A stretch of DNA of 64,000 nt from Paraflavitalea devenefica. Its GTDB lineage: Bacteria; Bacteroidota; Bacteroidia; Chitinophagales; Chitinophagaceae. Under the pieces are notes generated by a model. That model searched no databases and was not told the origin of the DNA. It saw nothing but the letters and a program-made list of their open reading frames with translations. Within the stretch, counting starts at the first letter, position 1. The number at the start of each line of letters is the position of its first letter. The stretch lies in NCBI RefSeq assembly GCF_011759375.1, contig NZ_JAARML010000001.1, positions 1,798,001-1,862,000 of the forward strand, read 5' to 3'. The translations under genes and the position numbers were made by a program. Positions 23,741 through 32,008 of the stretch are shown here, piece by piece.

Positions 23741-26563
23741 TTATTTGCTCAGGTACATGCTCCTGTCTTTGTACAACTGGCGGAAGTAAGGATCGCGCAG
23801 GTCTTTGATAAAGCGGATCGCTTCGCCGGTCGATTTCATTTCAGGGCCCAGTTCCTTGTTCACGCCCGGGAATTTCTCAAAGCTGAATACCGGTTCCTTG
23901 ATCGCATATCCTTTCAGGCGCTTCACCACTTTCAGGTCGCGGAGCCTTTGCTCGCCCAGCATTACTTTGGTAGCAATGTTGAGGTAAGGTATCTGGTAAG
24001 CTTTGGCGATGAATGGCGTGGTACGGGAAGCGCGCGGGTTGGCCTCTATCACATACACTTTACCATCCTTGATGGCAAACTGGATGTTGATAAGCCCTTT
24101 GATATTGAGTTTGAAGGCAATCTTCCTGGCGTATTCTTCCATGGTTTCCACGATCAGGGGCGAGAGGTTGAACTGCGGCAATACGGCGTTACTGTCGCCG
24201 CTATGGATGCCTGCCGGCTCAATGTGCTCCATAAGACCCATGATATGAACGGTTTCCCCATCGCAGATGGCGTCTATTTCCGCCTCCTGGCAACGGTCCA
24301 GGAAGTGGTCAATAAGGATCTTATTGCCGGGGATATGCTTCAGCAGACTTACTACTGCTTTTTCTACTTCCTCGTCATTGATCACGATACGCATCCTTTG
24401 TCCGCCCAGTACATAGCTGGGACGAACCAGTACGGGATAACCTACTTTATTGGCCACTTCAACAGCTTCATCTACTGTAAAAGCAGTGCCATAGTCGGGG
24501 TAAGGTATATTTAATTCTTTCAGCAGGTCACTGAAGCGGCCACGGTCTTCCGCGATGTCCATGCTGTCGTAAGAAGTTCCAATGATCTTGATGCCTTTTT
24601 CATGGAGGCGCTCGGCCAGTTTCAAGGCTGTTTGTCCGCCCAACTGAACAATCACCCCTTCCGGTTTCTCCAGTTCAATGATCTCCCAGAGGTGTTCCCA
24701 GAATACCGGCTCGAAGTATAATTTATCGGCCATATCGAAGTCTGTGGAAACGGTCTCAGGATTACAGTTCAGCATGATGGCTTCATAACCGCACTCTTTG
24801 AGGGCCAGCAGACCATGTACACAGCAATAATCGAATTCAATACCCTGACCGATGCGGTTGGGGCCTGAGCCCAGTACGATGACTTTTTTCTTTTTGCTGG
24901 CTTTGCTTTCGCTATTGTTGCCGGATTCAAAAGTGGAGTAGAAGTAGGGAGTCTTCGCTTCAAATTCTGCACTGCAGGTATCTACCATTTTGTATACGCG
25001 GGTGATGCCGGCTGCCTTCCTTTTCTCATAGACGGCTTCGTCATTACCGTCCTGCATGATGGTAGAGATCTGCTGATCGCTGAAGCCGAGGAATTTCGCC
25101 TGTTTCAGCACATCTTCGGGCAGAGTAGCCAGTTTGTATTTGGCTATCTCCTTCTCCAGGTTCACGATCTTCTGGACCTCATTCACAAACCAGCGGTCAA
25201 TGCCCGTGGCTTTGGAGATGGTGCCTACAGATACGCCCAGTGTGAGAGCGTCCTTGATACGGAAGATGCGGTCCCATTTCGGGGTTTTGATGTATTCGAT
25301 GAGCTCTTCGGCGTGCATGCGGCTATGGCCGTAGTAGCCAAGTCCGATGGCATTGTTCTCCAGGCTTTGGCAGGCTTTCTGGATGGCTTCTGTAAAGCTT
25401 CTTCCGATGGCCATTACCTCACCCACGCTCTTCATTTGCAAGCCGAGGGTATCATTGGCGCCTTTGAATTTGTCGAAGTTCCAGCGGGGCATTTTAACGA
25501 TCACGTAATCCAGCGCCGGTTCAAAATAGGCGGAAGTGGTTTGGGTGATCTGGTTTTTCAGCTCATCGAGGTTATAACCGATGGCCAGTTTGGCCGCTAT
25601 TTTGGCGATGGGGTATCCGGTGGCTTTGGAGGCGAGGGCCGAAGATCGGCTTACCCGCGGGTTGATCTCTACGGAGATGAGTTCTTCTGTTTCGGGATTC
25701 AGGGCAAACTGTACGTTACAGCCGCCGGCAAAGTTGCCAAGGCTGCGCATCATGAGGATGGCTTTGTTGCGCATATCCTGGAAGGCGGTATCGCTCAGGG
25801 TCATGGCAGGCGCCACGGTAATGGAATCGCCTGTATGTACGCCCATGGGGTCCACGTTCTCTACCGTACAAATGATGGCAACGTTGTCGTTTTTATCGCG
25901 CAGCAGCTCCAGCTCATATTCTTTCCATCCCAGTACGGCCTTTTCTACCAATACTTCGTGGATGGGGGAGGCTTTAAGACCTCTGTCGAGAGCTGCTTCC
26001 AGTTCAGATTTGTCGTGTACAAAGCCGCCGCCTGTACCACCGAGGGTAAAGGAAGGGCGGATTACGAGGGGGAAGCCAATGGCCTGGGCAAATTCTTTTC
26101 CTTCCAGCAGAGAGTTGGCCACTCTGGAAGGTGCTACCGGCACATTAATCTTTACCATGAGCTGGCGGAATTTCTCGCGGTCCTCTGCGGTATCAATGGC
26201 TTCAATATCCACGCCGATCATACGGACATGGTATTTTTCCCAAACGCCCAGTTCTGCGGCTTCTTTGGCCAGGTTGAGGGCCGTTTGTCCGCCCATTGTA
26301 GGCAGTACGGCATCAATCTGGTTTTCGTCCAGGATCTGTTCAATACTCTCTACTGTTAAGGGCAGCAGGTACACTTTATCGGCCATCATAGGATCGGTCA
26401 TGATGGTGGCGGGGTTACTGTTGATAAGGATCACTTTGATCCCTTCTTCGCGCAGACTGCGGGCAGCCTGGGTGCCGGAGTAGTCAAATTCACAAGCTTG
26501 TCCGATGATAATGGGTCCTGAACCGATGATAAGTACTGACTTGATCGAGGTGTCTTTGGGCAT
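23741..26563 (-). CDS. carB: Carbamoyl-phosphate synthase large chain, lacking the MGS allosteric domain
   Basis: CarB makes carbamoyl phosphate from ammonia, bicarbonate and two ATP for pyrimidine and arginine synthesis. Two homologous ATP-grasp halves are present, each opening with a GSGP(I/N) loop (SVLIIGSGPIIIGQACEFDYS near residue 10, VIVLGSGPNRIGQGIEFDYC near 565). The protein has 940 residues against roughly 1070 in E. coli. It stops right after GPEMKSTGEAIRF and a short tail, so the C-terminal MGS domain that binds UMP and ornithine is absent. carA is not adjacent. TACTTTTG upstream is a good -7 element and a symmetrical terminator follows. Confidence 0.96.
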   Translation of the reverse strand: MPKDTSIKSVLIIGSGPIIIGQACEFDYSGTQAARSLREEGIKVILINSNPATIMTDPMMADKVYLLPLTVESIEQILDENQIDAVLPTMGGQTALNLAKEAAELGVWEKYHVRMIGVDIEAIDTAEDREKFRQLMVKINVPVAPSRVANSLLEGKEFAQAIGFPLVIRPSFTLGGTGGGFVHDKSELEAALDRGLKASPIHEVLVEKAVLGWKEYELELLRDKNDNVAIICTVENVDPMGVHTGDSITVAPAMTLSDTAFQDMRNKAILMMRSLGNFAGGCNVQFALNPETEELISVEINPRVSRSSALASKATGYPIAKIAAKLAIGYNLDELKNQITQTTSAYFEPALDYVIVKMPRWNFDKFKGANDTLGLQMKSVGEVMAIGRSFTEAIQKACQSLENNAIGLGYYGHSRMHAEELIEYIKTPKWDRIFRIKDALTLGVSVGTISKATGIDRWFVNEVQKIVNLEKEIAKYKLATLPEDVLKQAKFLGFSDQQISTIMQDGNDEAVYEKRKAAGITRVYKMVDTCSAEFEAKTPYFYSTFESGNNSESKASKKKKVIVLGSGPNRIGQGIEFDYCCVHGLLALKECGYEAIMLNCNPETVSTDFDMADKLYFEPVFWEHLWEIIELEKPEGVIVQLGGQTALKLAERLHEKGIKIIGTSYDSMDIAEDRGRFSDLLKELNIPYPDYGTAFTVDEAVEVANKVGYPVLVRPSYVLGGQRMRIVINDEEVEKAVVSLLKHIPGNKILIDHFLDRCQEAEIDAICDGETVHIMGLMEHIEPAGIHSGDSNAVLPQFNLSPLIVETMEEYARKIAFKLNIKGLINIQFAIKDGKVYVIEANPRASRTTPFIAKAYQIPYLNIATKVMLGEQRLRDLKVVKRLKGYAIKEPVFSFEKFPGVNKELGPEMKSTGEAIRFIKDLRDPYFRQLYKDRSMYLSK

Positions 26564-26629
26564 CTTCTTTTACGCTGTTTTTTTGCTTTTTTTAAAAAAT
26601 TCCCGGTCTTACCGGCGGGATAAATTGCG

Positions 26630-26637
26630 CAAAAGTA
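26630..26637 (-). promoter_or_regulatory. -7 element of the carB promoter
   Basis: TACTTTTG on the minus strand is a perfect TAnnTTTG, about 67 bases before the carB start codon. No clear -33 TTTG was found at the right distance. Confidence 0.45.
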
Positions 26638-26719
26638 AGGTGATGGGGGGAATAATGCGGATTATTTTTTGGCTCATGGCAAAGATGACGGGAAGGGGGT
26701 CATTTAGAGGGGGTTAGGG

Positions 26720-26794
26720 TTGGTTCGGAGGACACGAACCAAGGCTGACTGGGACACAAACCAAGGCTTGACTGGGACACGAACCAGGGCTGAC
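26720..26794. repeat. Interspersed palindrome, GGTTCGTG family, copy 2 with tandem half units
   Basis: TTGGTTCG (26720-26727) and a matching ACGAACCAA right arm (ending 26742) form the imperfect palindrome. Two further right-arm units follow (GACACAAACCAAGGC and GACACGAACCAGGGC), giving a short direct array. Confidence 0.75.
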
Positions 26795-26877
26795 AGTGAT
26801 AGGCTGTTTGATAGGGGCCTGATAGGGAGTTGGGTGGGAGTTGATCGGGAGTTAGGCAGGGGTTAGGTGGGAGTAAA

Positions 26878-26943
26878 GTCGCTATAAGGTCGCTATAACA
26901 TCGCTGTAAGGTCGCTGTAAGATCGTTGTAAGGTTGCTATAAG
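26878..26943. repeat. Six-unit 11-bp tandem array
   Basis: Six consecutive 11-base units follow the consensus (G/A)TCGCT(A/G)TAAG: 26878, 26889, 26900, 26911, 26922 and 26933. Substitutions are mainly transitions and no unit has an indel. Confidence 0.9.
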
Positions 26944-26964
26944 GATAGCAGTAAAGAAGGGGAA

Positions 26965-26994
26965 ATAAAAAAGCCTCTCCCACCGGCAGAGGCT
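26965..26994 (-). terminator. Terminator of the small membrane protein gene
   Basis: Read on the minus strand, AGCCTCT and AGAGGCT form a 7-bp stem around GCCGGTGGG, followed by TTTTTTATTT. It lies about 30 bases after the stop codon at 27026. Confidence 0.8.
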
Positions 26995-27025
26995 ATTATT
27001 TGCTGGTAGAAAAAAATTGATGTGT

Positions 27026-27241
27026 TCAGTTGTTGTGAAAAGCAGCGATCTCGATATCATCCAACGGCACACCGCCCTGGCGAATGAATTTCTTCTCTTC
27101 TGCCAGATGGCGCTTTTCCTCAAAACGGCTCTTGATACGAAATACCCATTTCTGCTTAGCTTCTGTTCCTTTGAACATCCCGACTATGGACCCTACCGTT
27201 AATGCCAGTAGTAAAACCGTCCTGTTACGTATCATACTCAT
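27026..27241 (-). CDS. Small membrane-anchored protein of unknown function
   Basis: This 71-residue frame begins MSMIRNRTVLLLALTVGSIV, a single hydrophobic N-terminal helix, and continues into a strongly basic helix-like segment (KQKWVFRIKSRFEEKRHLAEEKK) and a short acidic end. The clean terminator just downstream on the same strand supports it as a real gene. I do not recognise a family. An N-terminal membrane anchor with a cytoplasmic charged tail is the simplest reading. It lies beyond the repeat region that precedes carB. Confidence 0.6.
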   Translation of the reverse strand: MSMIRNRTVLLLALTVGSIVGMFKGTEAKQKWVFRIKSRFEEKRHLAEEKKFIRQGGVPLDDIEIAAFHNN

Positions 27242-27650
27242 AAAACACAGGTTGTAGATTTATTCTTTCATTTCATATAATCTTAGACAATTTATATACG
27301 CCAAAAGCTGTTCCATAGTTCATAAAAAAACATACAACTAAGTGGGTATTTTTAAAACTTAACATACTAATAGCGAATCCATCTGTCCTTTCTCTTTATA
27401 CCCATTGCCGTGCCGGGTAACCCAACCGCCGGATTTTTAATATTAGTTTAATATTGGCTTGTCAAATCCGGTATTTTATTAGCCAAATCGTTCATGTAAT
27501 TAGTCGCTTTTTTTTCATTTGCAGTAAACAAAACGAGTGATTGGTAGTCTATTTCCAGTGGATGGAGGAATTCCAGAATCAGGAGGTGGATGCAGGATGG
27601 CGGATTCCCGTAGTTTTGCACACTACTAACCCATAAATTGATTTGATCGG
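27242..27650. other. Gene-free spacer before the M23 peptidase
   Basis: No gene is visible. CCGGATTT (27429-27436) and AAATCCGG (27464-27471) form an 8-bp inverted repeat around an AT-rich core containing two TTAATATT words. The peptidase promoter element lies at 27611. Confidence 0.5.
27611..27618 (+). promoter_or_regulatory. -7 element of the M23 peptidase promoter
   Basis: TAGTTTTG is a perfect TAnnTTTG, 33 bases before the start codon. No clear -33 TTTG was seen. Confidence 0.45.
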
Positions 27651-29354
27651 ATGCGTGTATTGGTTTTTGTATTGTTAGGTTGTGCCCAACACCTGCAGGC
27701 GCAGCTTTTTCAGCCTGCTGATTACCCGCAGGGGTATTTCCGCAACCCGCTGGAGATCCCGATGGACCTGAGCGGCAATTTTGGTGAGCTACGTCCCAAC
27801 CATTACCATATGGGGCTTGACCTGAAAACGAAGGCCCGCGAGAACCAGCCTGTGTATGCGGCGGCCGACGGGTATATAGCCCGGATCAAGATTGAGCCCG
27901 GTGGTTTTGGCCGCGCCATCTATATTAATCATCCCAATGGGTTTACTACGCTCTATGCGCACCTCAATGATTTTAATTCAAAACTGGAATACTGGGTAAA
28001 GCAGCAGCAGTATGCCCGCGAATCGTGGGCTGTTACGCTCGAACCTGTGCCTGGTCAGTTCCCGGTAAAGAAAGGCGATTTCCTGGCCTATAGCGGCAAT
28101 ACCGGCGGCTCCCAGGCGCCGCACCTGCATTTTGAGGTCAGGCGTACGGCCGATGATGTGAATGTAAATCCGATGTTGTTTGGATTTCCGCTGGCCGATA
28201 ATACGACTCCGCGCATTTTACGGCTGGCCGTGTATGACAGGACCAGGAGCCTGTATGAGCAATCGCCCCGGATTATTCCCATAAAGGGAACCGGCAGCAA
28301 CTATACCACTGCACCACCCCTGGTTACGGCAGCTTCTCCCAGAGTAAGTTTTGCCATTACCGCCTTTGATACCCATACCGGCTCTTCCAACCTGAATGGT
28401 ATTTATGAAGCCTCACTGTATGTGGATGAGGAACTGATCACCGGCTTCCGGATGGACGATATCAGCTATAATGATACCCGCTACCTGAATGCCCATATAG
28501 ATTACCGTACGAAGGCGGCAGGCGGCGCCTGGTTGCAGCATTTGTCGGACCCGCCGGGGTATATCAATTCCATTTATAAGAAGGTAAAAGGAGATGGTGT
28601 TATTGACATCAGCGACGGAGCGGCTCATGCCGTTCGTATTGTGATAAAGGACGGGTATAATAATACCGCAACCCTCCACTATACTGTTCAGTATAACGGA
28701 GCGGCTGTAGCGCCGGTAACGAATGCGGATAAAATGTTTTACCCTTTTATGCTGGATGGCTTTGAAACGCCCCATTGTGAGTTCTATATCGGAGAGCGTT
28801 GCTTGTACGATTCCGTGCATATACGGCATAGCCAGTCGGCAAATACCCACCCGCAGGGTGTATCGGATGTACATACCATCGGTAGTTCTGCCATTCCCCT
28901 GCAGGAAGCATTCCTTGTACGCATCCAACCAAACCGCCCGTTGACTGTTAATGAACGGCAGCATACGGTGATGCAGTGGTACAGTGGCAGCCGGAGTGAT
29001 GTGCAAAAGGTAGAATGGCAAAATGGCTGGGCCTCGGCCCGCTTCCGTGATTTCGGGTCGTACCGTTTGATCACCGATGAGGAGCCTCCCCAGATCGTGG
29101 CTACCGGCCTGACCGATGGGGCCGACCTGAGCAGGGCCAGCCGCATTGTATTTACGGTTACGGATAATATGAAGCGGTTTAAAAATGTACGTACCCTGCT
29201 GGATGGCAAGTGGCTGCGGTTTACAAATGATAAAGGACGTACTTTCATTTACCGGTTTGATGAGAAATGCCTGGCCGGTGAGCATGAGCTGGTGATCAGT
29301 GCGGAGGATGAAGCAGGCAACAGGACAGAAAAGATTTTTAAGTTTACAAGATAA
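27651..29354 (+). CDS. Secreted M23-family (LytM-type) peptidase
   Basis: M23 enzymes are zinc endopeptidases that cut peptidoglycan cross-links. The 567-residue protein has a signal peptide ending near AQHLQAQ (residues 1-18). The LytM domain is close to the N-terminus, with the zinc ligands His53 and Asp57 in HYHMGLDLK and His158/His160 in PHLHFEV. A long C-terminal part of beta-sandwich character without a known family follows (about 200-567). All metal ligands are present, so it should be active rather than a regulator such as EnvC. The peroxiredoxin gene follows after 13 bases. Confidence 0.9.
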   Translation: MRVLVFVLLGCAQHLQAQLFQPADYPQGYFRNPLEIPMDLSGNFGELRPNHYHMGLDLKTKARENQPVYAAADGYIARIKIEPGGFGRAIYINHPNGFTTLYAHLNDFNSKLEYWVKQQQYARESWAVTLEPVPGQFPVKKGDFLAYSGNTGGSQAPHLHFEVRRTADDVNVNPMLFGFPLADNTTPRILRLAVYDRTRSLYEQSPRIIPIKGTGSNYTTAPPLVTAASPRVSFAITAFDTHTGSSNLNGIYEASLYVDEELITGFRMDDISYNDTRYLNAHIDYRTKAAGGAWLQHLSDPPGYINSIYKKVKGDGVIDISDGAAHAVRIVIKDGYNNTATLHYTVQYNGAAVAPVTNADKMFYPFMLDGFETPHCEFYIGERCLYDSVHIRHSQSANTHPQGVSDVHTIGSSAIPLQEAFLVRIQPNRPLTVNERQHTVMQWYSGSRSDVQKVEWQNGWASARFRDFGSYRLITDEEPPQIVATGLTDGADLSRASRIVFTVTDNMKRFKNVRTLLDGKWLRFTNDKGRTFIYRFDEKCLAGEHELVISAEDEAGNRTEKIFKFTR

Positions 29355-29367
29355 CGCTCAACTTATA

Positions 29368-29832
29368 ATGGTTACACTACAGGAAGGCGATAAAGCGCCG
29401 GCATTTAAAGGCATAGACCAGAATGGTAATACCGTTTCATTGGCCGATTATAAAGGAAAGAAAGTGGTGTTGTATTTCTATCCCGAAGATGATACCCCTA
29501 CCTGTACGGTTCAGGCCTGTAACCTGCGCGATAATTACGGACTGTTGAAAAAAGAAGGGTTTGAAGTGTTGGGTGTTAGTCCGGATGAGGAAAAGAAGCA
29601 CAAGAAGTTTGAAGCCAAATATAATTTACCTTTTACCTTACTGGCCGATCCCGGACACAAGATTATTGATAAGTATGGTGTGTGGGATGAAAAGCAATTG
29701 TATGGCCGTAAGTATATGGGCATCCTGCGCACTACTTTCGTATTAGACGAGAAAGGCATCATCCGCAAGATATTCCTGCGCCCAACGAATAAGCAACATG
29801 CAGAAGAGATCATTGCTGCCTGGAAGAAATAG
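29368..29832 (+). CDS. bcp: Thioredoxin-dependent thiol peroxidase (Bcp/PrxQ)
   Basis: This cytoplasmic peroxiredoxin reduces hydroperoxides. The ATG at 29368 gives 154 residues, the usual Bcp length; a longer opening at 29299 lies within the peptidase gene. The peroxidatic Cys46 is in YPEDDTPTCTVQAC, with the resolving Cys51 five residues later, which marks the atypical 2-Cys PrxQ class. It follows the M23 peptidase closely and is probably on the same transcript. A hairpin (29894) lies downstream. Confidence 0.95.
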   Translation: MVTLQEGDKAPAFKGIDQNGNTVSLADYKGKKVVLYFYPEDDTPTCTVQACNLRDNYGLLKKEGFEVLGVSPDEEKKHKKFEAKYNLPFTLLADPGHKIIDKYGVWDEKQLYGRKYMGILRTTFVLDEKGIIRKIFLRPTNKQHAEEIIAAWKK

Positions 29833-29893
29833 CTGTTAGCTTTTAGGTATTAGCCCCTCCCCACTTTCAGTTACTGCACTCCCACCTTCGGCG

Positions 29894-29925
29894 ATTGTAC
29901 AGGCTTCGTGTACAATGCATTTTTG
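29894..29925 (+). terminator. Probable terminator after bcp
   Basis: ATTGTACA (29894-29901) and TGTACAAT (29909-29916) form a perfect 8-bp stem with a seven-base loop, followed by GCATTTTTGC. The T-run is offset, so efficiency is uncertain. Confidence 0.4.
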
Positions 29926-29948
29926 CATCGTCATTGGCTCGTGAATGA

Positions 29949-29985
29949 CTGGTTCGTGAGGACACGAACCAGGGACACGAACCAG
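29949..29985. repeat. Interspersed palindrome, GGTTCGTG family, copy 3 with an extra right arm
   Basis: CTGGTTCGTG (29949-29958) and CACGAACCAG (29963-29972) flank AGGA. A second CACGAACCAG follows at 29976-29985. It lies about 50 bases before the first lipoprotein gene. Confidence 0.85.
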
Positions 29986-30031
29986 GGCCCAAAACAATCA
30001 CATTATCAAACCACGTAAATCTTATTAAGCA

Positions 30032-30829
30032 ATGAAACAGTTTAAATTATTCCCCGCACTATTATTGGCGGCTACACTGGTAGTGAGCTGCAGCAAGGAT
30101 GATGACGATGATTATAACACACCGCCACCACCCAACACGCCCCAGTCTACAGTAGTAAGCGCTTCCGGCAACCTCACCGATGCCCTTGCGCAGTTCAGGG
30201 GTCTGCTGGGCGATTCGCTCAATACCACACCGGGCAAAACTTCCGGCCGCCGGGAGATCAATTGGGAAGGCGTTCCTCCTGCCAATAATCACAACAATAC
30301 TTTTCCTTTTGATTTCTTTAATAATAAGGATGCTGCAGGTCCTGCCGGCCGTAAGAGAGGATTGGAATATGCCAATACCGGTATTGTATTTCGCATAGAC
30401 AGTACCAGCTATTCGGAAATAGATGCATCCTATGCCAATGAGTTCAAGGCATTCAGTGGCAAAAGGCTTTTTGCCCATGCCAATGGCACTACCAATGAAG
30501 TCTTTTTCAAAGTGCCGGGCACCAATACCAATGCTTTTGTAAAAGGATTTGGCGTTGTGTTTTCTGATGTGGATGATGCCAACAGTACTTCCCTCGAGTT
30601 TTACAGCGGCAATAAAAGCCTGGGCAAGTTCAAAGCGCCTGCCCGCACCGATGCCAATGGCCATTCTTTCCTGGGGGTATTTTTCCCGAATGAAAAGGTG
30701 ACTGCCGTAAGGATTATTATGGGTAATGGCGTACTGGCTGCCGGTACCAAGGATGTGAGCGCCGGTGGTACAAAGGACCTGGTGGTGATGGATGACTTTT
30801 TCTATTCAGAACCCCTGGCCCAGAATTAA
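30032..30829 (+). CDS. Lipoprotein of unknown function, paralogue 1
   Basis: The 265 residues begin with a lipoprotein signal peptide (lipobox VVSC, Cys20) followed at once by an acidic SKDDDDDY stretch. That resembles the Bacteroidota lipoprotein export signal, so surface display is likely. The mature domain is beta-rich and closely related to the protein encoded by the next gene: both share REINW, GFGVVFSDVD or GFGIVFSDVD, SLGKF.APAR and a final LVxxDDFxY motif. I recognise no characterised family. The shared segments point to a sugar- or metal-binding-like beta sandwich, which is speculation. A terminator follows at 30912. Confidence 0.8.
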   Translation: MKQFKLFPALLLAATLVVSCSKDDDDDYNTPPPPNTPQSTVVSASGNLTDALAQFRGLLGDSLNTTPGKTSGRREINWEGVPPANNHNNTFPFDFFNNKDAAGPAGRKRGLEYANTGIVFRIDSTSYSEIDASYANEFKAFSGKRLFAHANGTTNEVFFKVPGTNTNAFVKGFGVVFSDVDDANSTSLEFYSGNKSLGKFKAPARTDANGHSFLGVFFPNEKVTAVRIIMGNGVLAAGTKDVSAGGTKDLVVMDDFFYSEPLAQN

Positions 30830-30840
30830 TTAAAATTAAA

Positions 30841-30864
30841 GGCTTCGACAGGCTCAGCCTGACA
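30841..30864. repeat. GCTTCGACAGGCTCAGCCTGAC repeat, copy 1
   Basis: The stretch contains the inverted pair AGGCTCAGCCT and matches, in reverse orientation, parts of 45324-45373 (GTCAGGCTGAG and TGTCGAAGC). It sits just after the first lipoprotein stop codon. Confidence 0.65.
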
Positions 30865-30911
30865 TAAAACAGTTTAGCGTAGGTTTTGGGTGATTAATTC
30901 CCAGTGAGTGC

Positions 30912-30940
30912 TCCCTCCCGTTTGCCGGGGGGGATTTTTT
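30912..30940 (+). terminator. Terminator between the paralogous lipoprotein genes
   Basis: TCCCTCCCG (30912-30920) pairs with CGGGGGGGA (30926-30934) with one G-T pair, followed by six T residues. It means the second lipoprotein gene needs its own promoter. Confidence 0.7.
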
Positions 30941-30942
30941 AT

Positions 30943-30980
30943 ATCCCCACAAGTGGGGATACCATTTCCCATGTATGGGG
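30943..30980. promoter_or_regulatory. Two tandem palindromes, centres 22 bp apart; candidate operator
   Basis: ATCCCCAC-AA-GTGGGGAT (30943-30960) is a perfect palindrome. CCCAT-GT-ATGGGG (30968-30980) is a second, related one. Their centres are 22 bases apart, two turns of the helix, so dimers would bind the same face. The pair lies 56 bases before the second lipoprotein start codon and between it and a terminator. Confidence 0.5.
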
Positions 30981-31035
30981 ATTTTTAAGGGAAGTTATTG
31001 GAAGGACATTTGTAGCCGCAAAAGTTAAGTATAGC

Positions 31036-31818
31036 ATGAAACACAAGAAACATTCATCCGGCCATTGGAGCCGGTTATTGGCTGCTGTAGTAGCAGTCAG
31101 CCTGCTGCTGACAGCCTGTAAGAAAGATAAAGACGAGGAGAAGCTGGTAGTGGTGAGCGGCTCAGGCAATATCCAGGACGACCTGGATAAGTTCCGCACC
31201 CTGCTGGGAGGTACGTTGAATACTACGCCCGGCGCTGTAGGCGGTTACCGGGAAATAAACTGGGATGCGGTGCCGGATAGCCTGGTAGGCAAGTCCATGT
31301 CCAATAATTTCTTCAATACACCGGGCAATAATGTACCTGCGAGCCTTCAGCGCGGCCTCACGTATGAGCCGGGGACCGGTGAGTTCAGGGTGAGCGCTAC
31401 CAATTTTATTGAGGTGAATAATACTACCGGCGGGGAGTTTGCTGCTTTCAGCGGCAATAAAACCTTTGCCAATATCAGCAATGGTCTCTGGCCTATAAAG
31501 CCTGAAGTGCCGGGCCAGCCCCTTGCTGCCACGGTGAGAGGGTTTGGTATCGTGTTTTCGGATGTAGACGCGGCCAACTCCACTTTCATGGAATTTTTCA
31601 ATGAGGACAAGAGCCTGGGTAAATTCTTCGCTCCTGCCCGCAGTGGCGGAAGCAGTTTTTCTTTCCTGGGTGTGTATTTCAAAGAAGCAAAGGTGACATC
31701 TATACGGGTAGGCCACCAGGGAACACTGGCAGCCGGCGGTAAAGATGTGAGCGACGGGGGTACTGCCGACCTGGTGATCCTCGATGATTTCATTTATGAT
31801 GAGCCCGTGAAGAAGTAG
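31036..31818 (+). CDS. Lipoprotein of unknown function, paralogue 2
   Basis: The ATG at 31036 gives 260 residues with a lipoprotein signal (LLLTAC, Cys28) and a charged KKDKDEEK stretch right after the cysteine, typical of surface-exposed lipoproteins in this phylum. The mature part aligns along its length with the preceding protein: DKFRTLLGGTLNTTPG against AQFRGLLGDSLNTTPG, GFGIVFSDVD, and AGGKDVSDGGTADLVILDDF. The pair is therefore a diverged tandem duplication. It has its own candidate operator upstream and is followed by the sensor kinase gene. Function unknown. Confidence 0.8.
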   Translation: MKHKKHSSGHWSRLLAAVVAVSLLLTACKKDKDEEKLVVVSGSGNIQDDLDKFRTLLGGTLNTTPGAVGGYREINWDAVPDSLVGKSMSNNFFNTPGNNVPASLQRGLTYEPGTGEFRVSATNFIEVNNTTGGEFAAFSGNKTFANISNGLWPIKPEVPGQPLAATVRGFGIVFSDVDAANSTFMEFFNEDKSLGKFFAPARSGGSSFSFLGVYFKEAKVTSIRVGHQGTLAAGGKDVSDGGTADLVILDDFIYDEPVKK

Positions 31819-32008
31819 GAGGGTGAAAACCAGGCAGGGTAAATCGCAGTGTGTAAACTAATCCAACGAAATAAAGGCTTTTCAGGTAGGGGTTTTTATC
31901 GAGCCGCCGGCATGTAAACTGCATCCGGCGGTATTTTGCTTTTATGCCGGGCCGACCAGTTTGACCGTCTTTCAGTACTTTTAAGGTGTTGGCCCGCTGG
32001 CTCAATTC

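Larger units (their letters stand above)
26564..27025. other. Repeat-rich spacer upstream of carB
   Basis: No protein-coding gene is credible here. The region holds the carB promoter (26630-26637), a palindrome-family copy with two extra half units (26720-26794), a G-rich stretch with repeated GGGAGTT words (about 26825-26875), a six-unit 11-bp tandem array (26878-26943) and a minus-strand terminator (26965-26994). Confidence 0.7.

Noticed and set aside
25313..26483. Long open frames (348 and 300 codons) antisense to carB
   Set aside because: They lie entirely within the conserved carB gene and their translations show no family features. They are shadows of codon bias.
26878..26943. CRISPR-like array
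   Set aside because: The units are 11 bp, directly abutting and without spacers, and no cas gene is present. The same holds for the 22-bp array at 60562.
29894..29925. GATTGTACAG word shared with 35864 as a repeat family
   Set aside because: Only about ten bases match and the second site lacks the hairpin. The first is better explained as a terminator.
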